From assembly GCA_030656215.1 (NCBI GenBank), contig JAUSOD010000086.1, forward strand, positions 1-64,000: a DNA stretch of 64,000 nt. The letters are read 5' to 3'. This document shows positions 61,990 through 64,000 of the stretch, in pieces. The first letter of the stretch is position 1, and every line of letters starts with the position of its first letter. Both the position numbers and the translations under genes were made by a program. This DNA comes from Azoarcus sp. Its GTDB lineage: Bacteria; Pseudomonadota; Gammaproteobacteria; Burkholderiales; Rhodocyclaceae. Under the pieces are notes generated by a model, which was given only the letters and a program-made list of their open reading frames with translations, was not told where the DNA came from and did not search any database.

Positions 61990-62727
61990 ATGACGACGCT
62001 GCGCTTCGTACTCATCCTGCTGCTACTGCTCAATGCCCTCGCCTTTGCCGCCATCAAGGGCTGGCTGGGCTTCGTGCCCCCACGTGGTGAGCCCGAGCGC
62101 ATCACCAACCAGCTGCACCCCGACCGGATCAAGCTGCTGGGCGCCAATGCGCCAGCCAAGGACGCATCCTCTGCGCCGGCACCCGCTGCACCCGTGCCAT
62201 CAAGCGCCGTCGCAACCGCCCCACCAGCGGAAAATGAGCAGCAACGGGAACCCGAGCAGCCCGCGGCAACGCCCGCGCCGCCCCCCGATACACAATGCTT
62301 TTTCTGGTCCGGGCTGAACGCGTCCGATGCTGATCGCCTGACCGCATTGCTGACTGCAGGCGGCCTCGTCCCGCGTCAGAGCAGCGTGGAGGTTCCGACC
62401 TCGTGGTGGGTTCGGATCCCGCCTCAGGGCAGTCGTGAGGAGGCCGAGCGACGGGTCAGGGAGCTGAGGGCGCAAGGCATCACCGATCTCTACATCGTGC
62501 CGGATGCGGGGCCCAATCAGTTCGCAATTTCGCTAGGGCTGTTCAAGACCGAGGCATCCTCCAATCAGCAACTTGCGCAGTTGCGCGCCAAAGGGGTGCG
62601 TGGTGCGGGCATCGCTGTCCGGGATACGCTCGAGTACCGGCTCGAGGTCAACGCCGAGCGCGTCGGACTGACATCGACGATCGCTGGCGATCCTTTGGCG
62701 CAACGCCATGCCCGTTGTCCGCCATGA
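61990..62727 (+). CDS. SPOR-domain membrane protein
   Basis: A 245-residue protein: N-terminal membrane helix (about 4-21), a Pro/Ala-rich periplasmic spacer (about 50-100), and a C-terminal SPOR domain (about 105-225; WVRIPPQGSREEAERRV and IVPDAGPNQFAISLGLF). SPOR domains bind denuded septal peptidoglycan, so septum localisation is likely. It lies between coaX and coaE in a typical beta-proteobacterial arrangement and overlaps coaE by 4 bases. Confidence 0.88.
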   Translation: MTTLRFVLILLLLLNALAFAAIKGWLGFVPPRGEPERITNQLHPDRIKLLGANAPAKDASSAPAPAAPVPSSAVATAPPAENEQQREPEQPAATPAPPPDTQCFFWSGLNASDADRLTALLTAGGLVPRQSSVEVPTSWWVRIPPQGSREEAERRVRELRAQGITDLYIVPDAGPNQFAISLGLFKTEASSNQQLAQLRAKGVRGAGIAVRDTLEYRLEVNAERVGLTSTIAGDPLAQRHARCPP

Positions 62728-63368
62728 GCGCGGCCCCGGCACTCGTGATCGGCCTCACTGGCGGGATCGGCAGTGGCAAGAGTGCTGCAGCCGACCGCTT
62801 CGCCGCCCACGGCATCACTGTGGTCGACACGGATGCCATCGCACATGCGCTCACGGGTCCGGACGGTGGAGCCATCCCCCGCATTCGGGCAGCATTCGGT
62901 CCCGCGATGATCACCCCGGACCATCGGCTTGACCGGGAGCGGATGCGCACCCTGGTGTTCTCGGAGCCTGAGGCAAGGCGGCGGCTGGAGGCCATTCTGC
63001 ATCCGATGATCCGCGAAGAGAGCGACCGTCTATGCACGGCCGCCACAAGCGACTACGTGATTCTCGCCGTACCCTTGCTGATCGAGTCAGGGAGTTACCG
63101 CGAACGGTGCGCGCGCATTTGCGTGGTGGACTGTCCGGAGGCATTGCAGATCGAGCGCGTCCGGGCCCGCAATGGACTGCCCGTGGATCAGATCAAAGGC
63201 ATCCTCGGGGCACAAATCGATCGCCACACAAGGCTCGCCGCTGCCGACGATATCATCGACAACAGCGGTTCTCTCGATGCGCTGGCCAAACAGGTCGATA
63301 CCCTGCACCAAAGTTATATGACACTCGCCCGCACCGCCCCCGACCAAGCGATCCGGCGCCCATCCTGA
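62724..63368 (+). CDS. coaE: dephospho-CoA kinase
   Basis: A 214-residue P-loop kinase doing the last step of CoA synthesis. Walker A GLTGGIGSGKS (about 9-19), DTDAIAH (about 34-40), and the lid motif RxxxRxxLP-like VRARNGLPVDQ (about 141-151). ATG 62724 overlaps the TGA of the SPOR gene (ATGA) and is preferred to a TTG at 62715. With coaX and birA this makes a cofactor cluster of CoA and biotin. Confidence 0.95.
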   Translation: MSAAPALVIGLTGGIGSGKSAAADRFAAHGITVVDTDAIAHALTGPDGGAIPRIRAAFGPAMITPDHRLDRERMRTLVFSEPEARRRLEAILHPMIREESDRLCTAATSDYVILAVPLLIESGSYRERCARICVVDCPEALQIERVRARNGLPVDQIKGILGAQIDRHTRLAAADDIIDNSGSLDALAKQVDTLHQSYMTLARTAPDQAIRRPS

Positions 63369-63436
63369 ATGCACCGGATCGCTGTGCTATCATCGAAAAC
63401 TGCCCCGGGACTCCATTCTGCCTTCGGAACACGTGC

Positions 63437-64000
63437 GTGATCAGTTACGAATATCCTCTCAACGAGCGTATCCGCACTTTGTTGCGTCTTGAGGACTTGT
63501 TCCGCAAAAACACCCACTTTTCCGGCAGCGACGCAGCGCTGGATCATCACGTTGCGCTGCTGAGCCTGTTCGAAATTCTCGAAGTTGCGGGCCGGGCCGA
63601 CCTCAAGGTCGACCTCGTCCAGGAGCTCGAGCGTCAGCGCCAGATTCTGGTTTCATTCCGCAATAATCCCGACATTTCAGAAGAGGCCCTCGCCGGTGCG
63701 CTATACGAAATCGAACAGGCCTCCACCGGTCTGCTCGCAATGGCCGGCAAGATTGGCCAGTACCTGCGCGAGAACGAGTGGCTGATGAGCATCCGCAGTC
63801 GTGCGGCGATTCCGGGCGGGGTATGTCAGTTCGATCTCCCCTCCTATCACTTCTGGCTCAGCCGCGACGCGGCTGAGCGCCGCCACGACCTCGATGCCTG
63901 GGCACGACCGATGGCACCCATCCGTAGCGGACTTGAAATCGTACTACGGCTGCTGCGCAGTAGCGGCCGGCCGGAAAATGTCCAGGCCCGGGCCGGTACC
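63437..64000 (+). CDS. zapD: cell division protein ZapD (C-terminus cut by window edge)
   Basis: 188 codons of a cytosolic FtsZ-bundling protein (family about 250 residues). The start is GTG at 63437 with GGAACA upstream: the protein begins ISYEYPLNERIRTLLRLE, as ZapD does. Later landmarks are FRNNPDISEEAL and PGGVCQFDLPSYHFWL (by position about 76-87 and 129-144). Follows coaE by 68 bp, the same order as coaE-zapD in other proteobacteria. Confidence 0.93.
   Translation, partial: MISYEYPLNERIRTLLRLEDLFRKNTHFSGSDAALDHHVALLSLFEILEVAGRADLKVDLVQELERQRQILVSFRNNPDISEEALAGALYEIEQASTGLLAMAGKIGQYLRENEWLMSIRSRAAIPGGVCQFDLPSYHFWLSRDAAERRHDLDAWARPMAPIRSGLEIVLRLLRSSGRPENVQARAGT

Noticed and set aside
1-64000. 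CRISPR arrays, insertion sequences, prophage, integrons, tRNA or rRNA genes
   Set aside because: No regularly spaced repeats, transposase or integrase genes, or cloverleaf-like sequences were recognised in the gaps I read.

Overview
The window looks like chromosome from a GC-rich, respiring beta-proteobacterium of the Rhodocyclales (Thauera / Azoarcus / Aromatoleum / Zoogloea type). The evidence is the gene content and order: a birA-coaX-SPOR-coaE-zapD run, glnA followed by ntrBC, an aa3-type cytochrome oxidase cluster interleaved with small membrane proteins, a yjcH-actP acetate uptake pair, and a complete propionyl-CoA carboxylase / methylmalonyl-CoA mutase route. I see no insertion sequences, prophage, CRISPR array, tRNA or rRNA. 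Almost all of it is densely packed, vertically inherited-looking chromosome.

Layout. (1) 1-8026: a truncated fused isobutyryl-CoA mutase (icmF) divergent from an AraC-type regulator, then a hybrid histidine kinase with an OmpR-type response regulator, a VOC protein resembling methylmalonyl-CoA epimerase, and a YpfJ-type zinc peptidase. (2) 8132-12290: a KamA-family radical SAM enzyme with a long leader, and a PAS-GGDEF-EAL protein. (3) 12393-20359: the minus-strand operon mcm-meaB-pccB-pccA, closed by a strong terminator and facing a GntR regulator across overlapping divergent promoters. (4) 20460-28951: CNNM/CorC protein, fumarase C, acetate permease operon, crotonase, cobyric acid synthase and rpoH, which has a perfect CIRCE operator in front of it. 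(5) 29098-38144: cytochrome c oxidase structural and assembly genes, all minus strand apart from one small plus-strand gene, with an FNR-type box upstream of coxB. (6) 38342-47510: a ten-gene minus-strand operon for membrane-lipid modification (exported peptide, folE2, FAD oxidoreductase, DUF1365, CFA-type methyltransferase, chalcone-isomerase-like, MFS, DUF3833, SDR, NTF2-like), divergent from a MerR/B12-binding photoreceptor-type regulator of the CarH/LitR family. (7) 47727-55438: Na/Pi cotransporter, GluQRS, phospholipase-D-type cardiolipin synthase, endonuclease family protein, nadA, rhodanese, cation diffusion facilitator. (8) 55429-60248: the nitrogen regulation block, glnA under an NtrC/sigma54 promoter and ntrBC with its own candidate sigma54 promoter. 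(9) 60392-64000: birA, coaX, SPOR protein, coaE and a truncated zapD.

How it works together. Branched-chain and odd-chain acyl-CoA breakdown feeds propionyl-CoA to PccAB, a probable epimerase, Mcm with its MeaB chaperone, and then fumarase and the TCA cycle. IcmF handles the isobutyryl-CoA/butyryl-CoA branch. Substrate residues visible in both mutases (Tyr/Arg in Mcm, Phe/Gln in IcmF) support this division. Adenosylcobalamin links three parts of the window: the two mutases, CobQ for its synthesis, and the CarH/LitR-type regulator.

The most interesting system is the regulator at 46587 with its divergent lipid operon. The regulator keeps the W-x9-EH and ExHxxG motifs of adenosylcobalamin photosensors. 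The 65 bp between the divergent genes carry two perfect TTGTC-N3-GACAA operators around a good sigma70 promoter. The gene set resembles what other bacteria place under singlet-oxygen or light control. Also worth attention are the CIRCE element before rpoH, the FNR box nested in a second palindrome before coxB, the overlapping mcm/gntR promoters, and a tandem-repeat plus hairpin element between gluQRS and clsB.
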